Assembly: GCA_018894105.1 (NCBI GenBank)
Contig: CM032121.1
Coordinates: forward strand, 2,667,507-2,731,506
Direction of reading: 5' to 3'
Source: Jacaranda mimosifolia
Taxonomy: Eukaryota; Streptophyta; Magnoliopsida; Lamiales; Bignoniaceae
Length of the DNA: 64,000 bases
A program made the translations under genes and the position numbers. The notes under the pieces are model-generated. The model was not told where the DNA came from. It made no database searches and worked only from the letters and a program-made list of their open reading frames with translations. Positions 1-12,106 of this stretch are shown in pieces; positions within the stretch are counted from its first letter, which is position 1; every line of letters begins with the position of its first letter.

Positions 1-1567
1 TAAAGCACTCTCAATTAGATATTATGTAAACTTTATCCATCTATTTAAAATTTAGTCATATATAAGGCCAATTTCATCACACAAAATAGGCTCGGTTGAA
101 TGGGATTTGATAAATATTACATATATATTATATTGAATACTAAAATTGAACACTAAGTTACAAATAATATTAGAAAATTTTACTATAAAATAAGGTTTAA
201 GACGGATAAAGTCAATTTAACTAAAGTCGAAATTCATATATTATAGTCGAAAGTTCATGAGATGATTCATAGGGTTTTTAAAATTTTAATTTTTTATATT
301 TAAGAAAATATTTTCATATTTTAAATAAATAAGAAATATAATAATATTAACAATAATAAATTTTCATTAATTTTTTTAATATTTTACAAAATAAATAATA
401 AATAACAATTTAAAAATAGTGATAAACAAGGAAAATAACGGGCGCAAGTTCAGACTCTTGGTTCCAATTCTGGGAGTGATCGTGGAGCAGAAAATGGGAG
501 AGGATTCGGAAGCATTAATCGGCGGAAATGATGAAAATTTGAATTAAAAAGTAACATAAAAAATAAAAATATCAATTTGCATAAAATTCCTATTAAATAG
601 GTATGTCTAAAAAAATATTCAACACCATATTTAAAAATATAATATAATCCACAGCTATAAATAGAATCCGTTAAAATATATTTTTCTTCTTTAGATATCC
701 CAAATAAATTTTTTTCTTAATAATAGAAATAAGGTTATGTGGTGATATAAAAAATATATATATATATAAATTAACATTTTGTTTAGATTCATTTCGGGAG
801 AATTCTTATTCTCTAGAAATATATTGAAATATTTCTCTAGAATTTTAATTTTCATTCAAATCAAATCATTACATAAATCATTGAACAAATGCACATTTTT
901 AATTATTATATCACCATAACAATAAAATAAAAACTTTACATGAAAAATTATCTATATTCTTTTTAATTATTATATCATTATAAAGACTATATTATTATTT
1001 TTTAATTATTATAAAGACTATATTATTATCTAAATAAAATTTCAAGCTATCTAGTGCTTTGGACAACAATCAAACAAAGTATTACAATTGTGGGTGATGT
1101 TTGAGAATTAAGGAACACATACCCGTGAATATAAGAAGGAATTTGAGAAGGGATGTTATGTGGAGGAAAAATTGGTTAAAGAGATTGATATGATTGATTG
1201 TTAAAGATGAAATTGAAAAAAAAAAATGGAGAAAAATAATATGCAAATATGAAAAAAAGAATTGGAGAATAATTAATTAGTGTTAATCAATGGTTTAGAT
1301 CATTTGAAGAAAAAAAAAAAATGAAGATTAGTTCATTAAAAAATTAATATAAAAATAAATAATATAAAGTTATGTAGAAACCTGTTGAGTAGGTTGTCTA
1401 TAAAAATATTAATTTATATATTTATTAAAATATTTTTTAATTAAGTAAATACACATGGCATTAATAGAGATGGATATCTAATATTAAACTTTTATTAACT
1501 GAACTTGTTTTAGACAATTCCTAATGAGTTTGGGGTATCGACGACTTCAATCACCTTTGATGATTAA

Positions 1568-2461
1568 AAGAGTGTCTGATTAAACTTATTTAAAAGGTCT
1601 TATAAAATAAAATAATTTTAGAGCTTATTAGATGTTAAATTATTTTTTAAAAAATAAAATTTTAAAGTGTTTGGATAAAATAAGACTTTGAAGCATATAA
1701 GAATTTCTAAAATCTTAAAAATAAGTTAGAAACTCTTTACTTTTATAAAAAAAACTTATAAGTTCATAACATCTTATTTTAAAAGCTTATAAGCTCTTTT
1801 ATAAAAAACTTTATGAAATACTTTTTGACATTTTACAAGCTCTTAAACATTTTATAAGAATTTTAATTTTCAAATTTATTTAGTTCTTAAAGAAAAAAAT
1901 TGAAAGAAGAGGATTAATGAATGTTATTAGAGAAAGAGGAAGCTGTTTAAATAGAATTTTTTCTTATTTTTTTATTATCTTATGAAGAAAATTCATTTTT
2001 CTCCGACATCGTTCGCATTGAATAATAAACATGGAACATAAATGGCCTCATGTACCCTGGTGCAGAGAATAGTACACCGTACACCTACCAATATCACAAG
2101 AATTGATGGGTAAGTGGTAATCAAATTGAGGTACATATCAATAACGTACTTACGGATGCCATCAGTGTGAGGGACCACTAAAAAATCATCACGTGAGTTT
2201 CTTCAAAATGCTATTAAAAAACTTATGGCCTAATCATCACGTGAGTTTTATAAAATGTCTTTTAAAATAAAATATTCTCTTAAAAATAAGTTAGAAATTT
2301 TTTATTTTAATTTTTTTTATAAATTCAATATATTTTATTTTAAAAATTTATAAGTTCTTTTTTAAAAAAATTTATGTAATACTTTTTGGTATTTTGTAAA
2401 ATTTTAAATATTTTATAAAATATTTTTGGAAGTTTATAAACTCAACCAAGCACCCTCTAAA
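1568..2461. mobile_element. MITE-like TTATAAG-rich element, interrupted
   Basis: The ends are roughly inverted: AGAGTGTCTGATTAAACTTA at the left, and the complement of a CACCCTCT-type end at the right. The body is full of AAGCTTATAAG and ATCTTATAAG motifs. The equivalent in the second D copy (about 38,087-38,418) lacks the 565-base insertion. Related bodies lie at 7,015-7,445, 7,800-8,217 and 60,500-61,548. No transposase and no clear target-site duplication, so the superfamily is not assigned. Confidence 0.5.
1990..2243 (+). repeat. Captured fragment of the PLAT upstream region
   Basis: Matches the start of the PLAT upstream regions (38,828 onward plus; 34,564 backward minus) and 61,997 onward. 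It begins at GCATTGAATAAT and runs through a GTGCAGAGAATAGTACACC stretch. Two CACGTG G-boxes follow at 2,190-2,195 and 2,238-2,243. There is no PLAT coding sequence downstream, so this is an orphan promoter-side fragment. Confidence 0.75.
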
Positions 2462-2862
2462 ATTTAGATCTTTTCTCTAATCCAAACAAGATGGTACCAA
2501 GCTTAGAAATAAATTATGTACGAAATTGCATCATGTTTGCCTATTTCCACACGTAAACTCTGGCTTAGTTGGTCTTCTTGTAAAATGACAAATGGAGGGT
2601 AGAATGTCTTTTTTTTTTTTTTTTATTCACATCATTTCTGATAATATAATTTCTTACGTACACTATGTTTGATTTAAGAATTTTAATAAGAAAAGAATAA
2701 TGTTAAGAAAAAAAATATAAAATCTCAAATTTATTTAATTGTTAAAAAAAAAAAAAAGATGTGATGAATATTTTTAAAGAAAGAGGAAGATGTTTAAATA
2801 GGATTTTTCCTCACTTTTCTTATTATTTTATAAAAAAAAATCATTTTCCTCCAACAACATTA

Positions 2863-3699
2863 GTTTTAGTATAACTTTAAAGTTGGCTTATATGCATTGT
2901 GCCAAAATTTTTAACTTGCGATGTAAATAACATATTCATTTTTATTTTTTTTACATATGAATTTTTAATAATTTCAATATACATACTTGAATTTTTTAGA
3001 ATAAATTACAGAAAAGAATTAAGATGCAGTAAAATAGTTAAAATAAATAAATAAATATTGATCCTCCTATACATTCCTGGGGCGAGGTTTTAAAGTCCAA
3101 GCTAGACTTGAGTGCTAAAAATTAGGTCTAAAGCATAAACTTCGAGCCATAGGAATATGTTGTCGCCCAAGTTTAGGGGTGGGCTTAGAGTGCATTTGAT
3201 TAGGGCACTTGATCCACTTCCCATCATCTAATCAAAAGAGGGGTGGGTGGTTTTAAAGTTTACAGTTTACGCACTTAATCTCTATCCATCTTCTTTTAAT
3301 TCAACAATCATAATTGCACTTGATTGAACTAAAATATCACCAAGTCCACATAACATATAACATACATTAAATTTTACAAATAGTGAAATCTAAAATATTG
3401 GGCTAAACTATTAACCTCAAATAAAATGGGCAACTAATTGAAACAATTGAGTTAATTAGTTGTGGGCTTATATTGTGCCTAAAAATTTTGAATTTAGAAA
3501 TAAAATGTCAATTTCTCATTTCCTTCTTCTAGGCCCTAAAGTCTTTTGATGTGCTTATTAATATGGATAGGAAAAGCTCATCAACGGCCCTTAAATATCT
3601 ACACTTGTTGGGCCTCAGCCCACCAAGCCAATGCAAATATATTGTTGGGCCTTGCCTACCCAGCTTGGCCCATTATCAAGCACTGCTAATATAATTAGC
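2863..3699. other. AT-rich intergenic DNA with a possible Helitron remnant
   Basis: No open frame or RNA gene is supported. The part around 2,865-3,005 (GCATTGTGCCAAAATTTTTAA and downstream) loosely resembles the Helitron 3'-terminal region at 8,988-9,060, which suggests a decayed minus-strand Helitron piece. The stretch 3,060-3,700 is less AT-rich and not recognised. Confidence 0.35.
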
Positions 3700-4230
3700 A
3701 TAAGTGTTTTAAAAATAACGTGGTTGGTAAAATCTCAAGCACTAATTTTGACAAAATTGAAGGAAAGAAATAACGAGTCAAGGAAAAATGAGCTCCAAAG
3801 ATAAAATAGAAGATTACAATGAAATGGTAAATGAATTTTTTACCCTAAAGTTCTTACACGTTCATTTGTTTTTGTTTTTGTTTTTGTTTTTTATAGTGGT
3901 CAGAAATTAAATTTAATATTCTATAATTTAATAACAATCAAACTCATCGCTAAATATAGAAATTTAGCCATTTGATAATATTATCTCACCATCACATATT
4001 TGAAGAGATATTTTTCATTTTGAACATGTGCTTTGAAAGGAGGTGAAAGAAAGGTTTCTATATTTAAATCTCATTCCTCTCAATTCTTCGATGTGGGACA
4101 AGATCATGTATCATCATAATCTTTCAATCAAGATGCATACCAAGAGGCACATAGCAGCATTCTCATAAACAACAACAATTGATTATGACTAGATATGTAA
4201 CTAGATATAAAAGTCCAATTAATTGAGGAA
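3700..4230 (+). repeat. Dispersed copy of the 27.85-28.21 kb segment
   Basis: Two blocks (around 3,735-3,960 and 4,100-4,230) match 27,860-28,040 and 28,080-28,205 in the same order and orientation, and 46,120-46,420 in reverse. A shared landmark is AATAAAATAGAAGATTACAA, with one base different here. This copy has a (TTTTTG)n-like expansion at about 3,868-3,890 and about 100 bases between the blocks that the arm copies lack. No coding potential seen. Confidence 0.7.
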
Positions 4231-4511
4231 AACATTATTGTACCCTCTTGTGAAAAGCGAAATAGGCAAAAGATCCCACAGTGAAAAAAAAAGTTCAAAA
4301 AACCCATCGTTATTTTTAACACCATACAACGAGACTCCTTAAGCGCCTCACTCGCGCATTTGTGCGAATTTTTTAAGGTTTTTATGTGGAAAATGACTTT
4401 TCTGCTTGGATGCTTTTGAGAACAATCGGCGGTTCAAATTAAATCTTACAAATATATATATATATATATAAATAATATTATCATATATAAATATTATTTA
4501 TATATATATTT

Positions 4512-4964
4512 AACAAATTTATTACACCCAACCCACCACCCCCTACCTCCACATGCATCATCCCTCCCCAATACATTTAACACAAACACATATTATATAT
4601 ATATATTCATACACACACACACACACACATATATATATTATGTTTTATGTATATTCATATCACCCCCACCCCCCCTCCACCCCATCATTGTGGCCATGGC
4701 AGCCCATTTCACCATGGCTAACCATGAAAAATGGCGACCATGGCCACTGATAAATATATATATATATTAGAAATATATATATATATGGAAGCCGCCGGCC
4801 GCCATGGCCAGATGCAACTGGCCATGGTGGCCGGTAGCCTGACCTTGCCAGATCTAGCCAAGTGGCAAATTTCTAGCTGCCATGGCAGTTATAGCCGTGG
4901 CTACCATAAAATTTTATGGTAGGCAGGGGTGGGAATGGTGGGGGTGGGGGTGGGGGTAATATAA

Positions 4965-4995
<31 letters not shown>
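4512..4995. repeat. Imperfect foldback element with CCATGG-rich core and G-quadruplex motif
   Basis: The left arm has a (CA)n tract (4,611-4,629), an AT tract, and C-runs (4,661-4,684). The right arm mirrors it with G-runs (4,926-4,956), an AT-containing link and a (GT)n tract (about 4,965-4,982). The core (4,690-4,900) holds six CCATGG palindromes, at 4,694, 4,712, 4,738, 4,802, 4,822 and 4,880, plus internal (AT)n. The plus-strand G-runs form a strong potential G-quadruplex. Short open frames here are low-complexity and not treated as genes. Confidence 0.7.
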
Positions 4996-5000
<5 letters not shown>

Positions 5001-5035
5001 TTGTATAATATTTATATTATATTTATTAGGGTGTT

Positions 5036-5690
5036 CGCGATTCGATTTGAATCTATTAGATTTTTATTGTAAATCTGATCCAATCAAATCCATTTTAAAT
5101 TGGTTTTGATTGGATTGATTAATTCACTTTTTTTAATTTAAATTTTTAATTGAAATATTTGACAAGAGGAAACCATATTCCTAGATAAATCTAATCTCCA
5201 TTTTGTCCTCATCCGAATCTCGAATTCTTGTGAAACTTCTAATCTCTAAAATAAAAAATTCAAGTCAGTCCTTATTAATTAAATGCCTGAAAAACCTATT
5301 TATAAGTAATTAAAAGAGTCTTCTAGTTAGAATAGTACTCGAATAAATAAAAAACTCTTCTACCCATCCTTGATTAGATCATGAGGTGTCATCCTACTAG
5401 CATTCCCACCAACTTGTGTCAATTTATTCCTTTTTGCAATTTCCTTACTTGTGTTCCTGCAATTCCAAATTTTCATCAATTAGCAAGGGAATATAATTTT
5501 TTTTAGACAAAAAAATTATTTGTTAAGTCCTAAATATGATATCAAAATTAATAGTAATGGGCACTTAATAGTAATTGCCGCCATCAAAAACCTAGTCAAA
5601 ATTCCAATTCCCTAGATAAAAAACATCCAAAGCATGTCAACTACTCCTCACTCCAACCTTTCGCATGCTCGATGGGGATTGAGGAGTGAG
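5036..5690. other. Intergenic, nothing recognised
   Basis: Moderately AT-rich DNA with no frame, RNA gene or repeat partner seen elsewhere in the window. A short inverted repeat (ACTCCTCACTCC near 5,642 and GGAGTGAGGG near 5,684) lies at its right edge. Confidence 0.5.
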
Positions 5691-5696
5691 GGGGAC

Positions 5697-6590
5697 TTAT
5701 GATATGGGTGAAACAGATGAGCCAAATACATTTGGCCCGCATGCCCAATATCTAAGACAAGGCCTAAACCTTCACATGGGCTCAAGAAGAGCTTTGCTAA
5801 GATCGTCAACCTCAAGCAAGATCAGTCGACCACAGGATGACCCTTAGTCCCATGATCCATATGACCAAAAGTCCCCTCGATCGAATCAAGTCGACCAATG
5901 AAGCAGACCAAGGTATCCCTAGGCCACCATTACATTAATTGCAGTGCCTGCCACTAGTCGCTTTCGCATTTAATGCCGCCAAACCACTACCCTATCCACA
6001 ATAATGAGATTGTCAGTCAGTCACCTCTGCATTAATTATGGTGAAGGCACCTCTTATTTCTAGCCGGTGAAAAGCATGGTTGCCAACCAACCATAAAATG
6101 ACTTTCAAAGCCCCTATGAAGAGAAAAGGGATTTCACTAGACAGTTGGGAAAGCATGGTCGTTTCGACCCCACCGTCTCCCTCAAACAATGAACACTATA
6201 AATACCCTCATTTTACACTGAATTGTACGATTTCTACTGCCTTGAAAGCCCTCACTCTACTCATTTGCCTTCTGGTCAAATTATAATTGACATAGGCATT
6301 GAAGTGCCAAAGCTAAGAGCACTCTTAGCTAGCTTGATGTTTGTTCCCTAGTTGCAGGACTTTATTCACCCCTTTATCATGCTCTAAGCCATTCAACCAA
6401 CTTTATGGTCAACTGGTCCCAATCAACCAGCTCATCAAAACCACCCGTGAAAAATTCCATCATACACATGGGATTGTGATCAATATGATATTAACCCTGG
6501 TCATTTTGATTTTGAATATCACATGTACACACGTATTTGAATACAATTCAAGATTTGAACTCTTAGTTTTGATCACATAGTGTGATTATG
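5697..6590 (+). mobile_element. LTR-like fragment of a Ty3/gypsy-type retrotransposon
   Basis: A purine-rich tract (GAGGAGTGAGGGGGACT, about 5,681-5,697) resembling a polypurine tract precedes TGATATGGG. Several hundred bases of less AT-rich DNA follow, with a TATA-like ACTATAAATACC near 6,195 and mixed short frames. This arrangement fits a 3' or solo LTR, but no partner LTR, primer-binding site or target-site duplication is visible. The right edge is approximate. Confidence 0.4.
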
Positions 6591-6810
6591 AACAGTTAGT
6601 AAGGCTTGATTGATCGACGAATTCATAGCATTGCTCTCTTATAAATATTCGTAACCAAATAATGATAAAAATATATATTTTATCAGTTCGAACTCTCCTT
6701 CAGAACAACTTTTCCTCCAATTTTTATTGAATGAAATATTTATAAAAATGTTTTATTTTATTGGAATCCGCATACCATAATTAACAAATTTAACTAGAAA
6801 TCTATACAAG

Positions 6811-8400
6811 ATGATCAGTGTGTGTGGATGGTTTAAACCAAGATTTGTTTACTTGTTATTCTTTTACTTGAGGTTCTCTATCAATGCAATAATTAATATC
6901 TTGCGTCTTTTCATCCAAATCAATTTTAGAATGATATCTCATGAATTTTACTACACAAATAAACAAATATACAAACAAACAAACAATAAATAAATATATA
7001 AATAAGAAAGTCACTTTTTTGTATTGCTTTAGAACGTCTAGTAAATTAAAACTTATTTAAAAGATCTTATAAATTCATATATTTTATAAAATATTTTTGC
7101 TTATAACTTATAAGAAGTAAAAATTTAATTTTAAAATAACTTATTGAAGTGTTGGTAATTAAAATAGGCTGGATAAAAAAAAAATTAAGTTTATAAGATG
7201 TTAGTAATGATAGTTTTGTAATTAAAATTATCAAAACTAAATATTTATTAAAAATTTTAAAATAAGTTAGGACCTCTTCACTTTTTTGAAGAGCCTATAA
7301 GATCATAATATCTTATTTAATTTATAAGATCTTAACATCTTATTTTAGAATATTATAAGCTCATACTTTTTTAACATCTTATAAGTTCTTAAAGATCTTA
7401 TAAGATATTTTGATAAATTTATAAACTTACCTAAACACCCTCTAATTCACAAATAGGCTGACTTTTAAAGCTCTCCACATATTATTCTAATTTTTACACA
7501 ATCCCAATATATAATATGTTACAATACCGTATTAATTCATTGTGAATCACAAATAATCTAGTGCATCAAACTCTTCAATTTGCTATACTTACTCAATTCT
7601 TATCCTTGAAACAAGATTAGTGTGTGTGCATGGTTTGAACCAAGATTTGTTAACTTGTTGATGTTTTACTTGAGGTTCTCTATGAATGCAATAATATCAT
7701 TCGTCTTTTCATCCAAATAAATGTTAGAATGATGTCACATGAATTTTACTGCACAAACAACCAAACAATAAATAAATAAATAAGAAATTGACTTTTTTTG
7801 TATTGCTTTAAAGCCTTAGTTGAACTTAATTATTTAAAAGATCTTATAAACTTTTACATCTCATAAAATATTTTTGAATCTTATAAGAAATAAAATCTTA
7901 ATTTTAAAATAAGTTATTAAAGTATTGGTAATTTAAAATAGTCTTGGATTAAAAATTGGAAGTTTATAAGATATTGGTAATAATAATTTTGCAATTAAAA
8001 TGATCAAATTAAATGTTTGTTAAGATTTTGAGAATAAGTTAGGGTTCCTTTATTTTTTTAAAGAATCTATAAGATTCTAATATCTTATTTTACAAAATCC
8101 TAGTATCTTATTATATAATCTTATAAACTCTTACACTTTGCAACATTCCATAAGCTTTTAAACATCTTATAAGATATTTTGTGAAACTTGTAAACTTACA
8201 TAAATATCCTCTAATTCACAAGGAGTCTTACGTTTCAAATTCTCCACATATTACATATTCTACTTTTTACACAATCCTAATATATAATTAATATGTCAGA
8301 ATATCCAGCTAATTCATTGTGAATCACAAATAATCTAATACATCAAATTCTTCATTTTGTTATATCCTTTCCCAATTCTTATCCTTATCGTGTTTGTGTG
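6811..8400. repeat. Two tandem ~800-bp copies of a MITE-containing unit; outer end of left palindrome arm
   Basis: The motif GTGTGTGNATGGTTTNAACC recurs at about 6,818 and 7,621. Each copy continues into TTATAAG-rich DNA (7,015-7,445 and 7,800-8,217) that ends in a CACCCTCTAATTCAC-like end (decayed in the second copy), followed by a similar AT-rich tail. The second copy and most of the first pair with 60,370-61,548 in reverse. The palindrome appears to break at about 7,149. Confidence 0.75.
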
Positions 8401-8961
8401 TGTATGTATTATCACATGTTCGCCATTTTGCTCCAATGACAAAGAATACGTAAAGAACTGCCAAACAGTTACCATCTTGAAATTAAATGAGTAATAACAT
8501 TAGGAATAAGTCCCTCTAACCCTCGTACGTACCATTAAAATATCATCTCTGGATCAACAAAAACCACTCAATGCATTCTTAATTTTGATGGCTAAGGTTG
8601 TTTTTAGATTGAAGCTGGTTTCGAGTGCTATGAATTTCAAATTGATCAACCGAAGTTTACTTCAGTAAGATGGAAGAGTACAAATAAATGTGGAACAAAT
8701 CAACACTAAGCGTATTTTTAATATTATGTGAGTAAAGTATTTATATGAGGATGTTGAGTTGGGCCTATCCTTTTAAGTTTAGATGGCTCGTAGTGATGGA
8801 GCCACACTGTTGGATTTAATAACCGAACATATTTAATACTATAAAAAAATAGGACATCGACTACAATTAATTAATAAAATTGATTTAGCCAAATTTGAAG
8901 TAAATACTCTCGTATCTAACCCTCACTACAATCAATGTATAGATGATAATTATTATATATA

Positions 8962-9107
8962 CTAGCAATTTTGGCACAGTCGATGCATGTGCCAAAACTT
9001 TTAAAATATATAATAAGTAAAATGAATATTTGTTTTAGTATAATATTAACTTTTTAAAAAAATTATAATTATTAAAATACAGTGGTATATATTTTTGCGG
9101 TGCCATT
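8962..9107 (-). mobile_element. Helitron 3' terminus (truncated copy)
   Basis: Read on the minus strand, it ends in a 10-bp perfect hairpin (stems 8,988-8,997 and 8,969-8,978, loop of nine) followed by a short spacer and CTAG (8,965-8,962), next to T. This is the expected Helitron 3' end. The body is cut off at about 9,103-9,107, where an LTR begins. The full-length equivalent is at 59,128-59,837. Non-autonomous; no Rep/helicase coding sequence. Confidence 0.65.
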
Positions 9108-12100
9108 TGTAGCACCCCATCTCGGGATGACACCCTAGCTAAGGAGCCACACTGATCCAGTCTTGATCCTTAACACACAAACAAACAATAAGCCCATAAT
9201 GAGCTTTTCAAAACTCATCAGAAATGGCAGCCACTGATTTCAACTTAAGCAAATCTCAACAAAAGTACTATATACCAGTCATAGTTGATCCCATAATATT
9301 CTACGTAATATATATACCACATATTATAATTCAACCTGATATGTCACAATATCTCTAAGTTAAAGCTTAACATTCGAGTAGACCCATATATATACTTAAA
9401 ACACCTATTCCAGTACAAAACATAATTTTCTCTTGTTCAAGCCAGAAGTCCACATCCATCACTTAACCCTGTCTGAGAAAAAGAGAGATAAAATGGGAGG
9501 GTAAGTCTAAAGGACTTAGCGAGGGATAATTGTAAGTAAGCGGTAGGGATTTATCGAGGAAGAATCAACTCAACAGATCATCATTTAACAGTCAAAATAG
9601 AAACAGATCAAGATACAGGCAGTCAAGAATCAGTTTACAAACAGATCAGATCACAAACAGTCAGGAACAGTCACAGACATTAACAAATTCAATGTTATTA
9701 GTAGGTACTAGCACGGGGGTTGTGATTGTCAGCTCAAACGGCCCAGGATCGTCTCAACCAATCCTATTTGTGAGGAATAGGGATATCTCAATCGATCACA
9801 GTCGAGACGAAATACAGACGGCTCGTTCGGCCTGGACAGCAGCCCAATCTAGACCAAGAAACTGCACCATCCTTGTTGCTCCATGAGCAGGATACAAACA
9901 ATCGGAATATAATCAAAATCAAGTAAACCCAAGTAACATATGTAGTCCAACAGATCACAACATGACATACATATCAGATTCTCCTTATTCCAGTCAATCA
10001 GTCAGTCAGATTACCAAAGAGTGATAGCTTGGTACACAGTAGGAGCCCATACAGATTGTATGGCGCGTTACGGATCCCTAAGTGTACTATTTAGCGTACC
10101 ACTAACACCTAAGGGAAAATCCTTAGCATATCATCGACACTTATGTGGGCTAAATGGCATGTCCCATTTATCTAAGCATTCTATTAGGATTGGCGCTCGA
10201 CCCAAACAAGTCTCCATTCATATAATAGAATTAATAACTGTTTGTGCAGATGCCTAGGGGAAATCCCTAACACACTGCCATCCAAGACAAAACATTATAG
10301 AACAGAACAAAAATGCCATCAAAGCAACACAATAGTAGTAAATAGATTCAAATAAGCCAGCATAGCCAATTAACGCTAAACAGATAAACAAGTATGCTGG
10401 CAAGGCAACAGATAACAATACCAAGACAGTACAGATAACAAGATAGTTAGACAACAAAGATACAGATACAAACAAAGGTTCTGGGTGCTAGAACAGACAG
10501 AAACCAGAATCAATAACAAACGATAGCCCTCACAGGGGTGTTCATATTAGATAACAGAAAACAATCAGAATTTCAAACAATTTCTAGATTTCAATCAAAA
10601 TAGAATACAGTACAGAAACAGAAACAGAAATAGAAATCCTCACAGGGGTTTACATAAGAAAAGATAAGTATGAGAAGGTGCCAGATTAGCTAGCCCTCAC
10701 CTTTGTAGTCTCAGCAAAAGCAATCACAGTCAGCAATCTATTGATCAACAAGACCCACTTCTTCGTCACCTAATCAAAAGAGTATTTCATATTCAAAATC
10801 CCCATTCAACTCTAATAACCCTCTACAGTTTCACCATTAAAAGATTAAAATCACTAACCTATCAATCAATACGATAATTAAGATTCACTAGGTACTATCG
10901 ATACAGAGTACGCTAATTAAGTTGATTATTAAAAAAAATGTCATGAGGTTGTATCGGTTCCAAAAATGGCATGCAATCTAGTCCTTAATTACATAATCAT
11001 TCTCATGATATTATCCAAAATCCACAATAATGGCTTAATCTTCATAATTAATCCCAACCGTTGCCACTTAGGTTTTAAATCTCCAAAACTAGGGTTTTCT
11101 TATTTAAATAATCTCAATAAATCCCAAATTTAACATATATCAATACAGATTCAGGTCCACTGATTCAAACAAGGTCCATGCATGTATATAGAGATCATCA
11201 CTTGATATATATTTCTTAATTCTTCTGAAATACAAAATTCATATGAATTTAATGATACAAAATCTTAAAGCCCAAACCCGATCATTACCCCAAAATGCTC
11301 AATCAAAACTTTGAACTCACAAACTGAGAGCACCACCGCGATCACCGCAATGGGAGGAAGAAACTATCCTATGATTACTGCCGTCACTGGCCATCGCCGG
11401 AAAAGCTCAAACCACCACCAAGACTTGCGTTTTAGCTCAGTGAACCAAATGCTGAGGTTAATTTTAGCAATAGTCATTGCGAAAGCCTTCAATTTCTTCC
11501 TTGGAAGTACAACACCGGTGAGCTCTGCCATCATATTTCAGCCCAATTCTACCTTGCCATCACCTAAAACCTCAATCAAAGCCTACCATCTTCATCCTTG
11601 AGCTGAGACCTTCCAAACGTACCCTGGGTTGCTGCGAAAACCTACTGGAATGTAGAGACCTACCATGTTCATTGTGGTCCCAGTTTCAGGCTACTTTTTT
11701 GGCCATTCAGCCAATTGTTTTCCGTTGCATGGCGTATGGTTGGGATCACCACGATGAGAGAAGGGTTTTAGCCAATTTAGCTTTGGGTTTCAGGGATTGT
11801 CGGATGGAGGTTTTGGAGGGTGCATATGGTGAAAATGAAGAAGGAAAGGAGAAGAAAATGATATGTAATGGTATTTTCTAAAAATTACAAATTAACCCTC
11901 AGAAGTTTTGCTTAGGTTCCAATTGAGTCCCCCAAGATTTGCACAAACTTCAATTCAATCCCTAAACTAGGTCAGTGCCTAAGATTAGCCCATTTGACCT
12001 TAAATAATTGCAATTCGACCCACAATACTTTTAAAGATTGCTTAATCAAGTTTCTGCAAATTGCAGTTTGACCCCAAAACTTTCAATTTCCTTACATTCA
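9108..12100 (-). mobile_element. LTR, minus orientation, lacking its first ~100 bases
   Basis: The terminal TGTAGCACCCC at 9,108 is the inverted complement of the GGGGTGCTACA that ends the plus-strand LTRs at 52,235 and 57,780. Body landmarks shared with other LTRs here, all in reverse, include GGGTAAGTCTAAAGGACTTA near 9,500, CCACTTCTTCGTCACCTAAT near 10,755, and TTTGACCCCAAAACTTT near 12,067. A short hairpin-unit array lies at 10,020-10,200. The normal LTR start should be reached near 12,190, but the sequence switches at about 12,100. The short frames are not genes. Confidence 0.7.
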
Positions 12101-12106
12101 ACAACC

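Larger units (their letters stand above)
1..2862. repeat. Direct repeat D, copy 1 (partner 36,485-38,827)
   Basis: AT-rich non-coding DNA that recurs in the same orientation in the palindrome spacer, starting with the same TAAAGCACTCTC motif. It may extend left of the window. Compared with the spacer copy it carries about 565 extra bases (roughly 1,864-2,440), which hold a piece of the PLAT upstream region. A small GC-richer island near 440-530 is shared by both copies but shows no open frame or tRNA fold. Homology ends at about 2,862, just after CAACATTAG. No gene seen. Confidence 0.88.

Noticed and set aside
4553..4922. Small coding frames inside the foldback element
   Set aside because: Peptides are His/Pro/Tyr or Met-Ala-Thr runs from microsatellite and CCATGG repeats.
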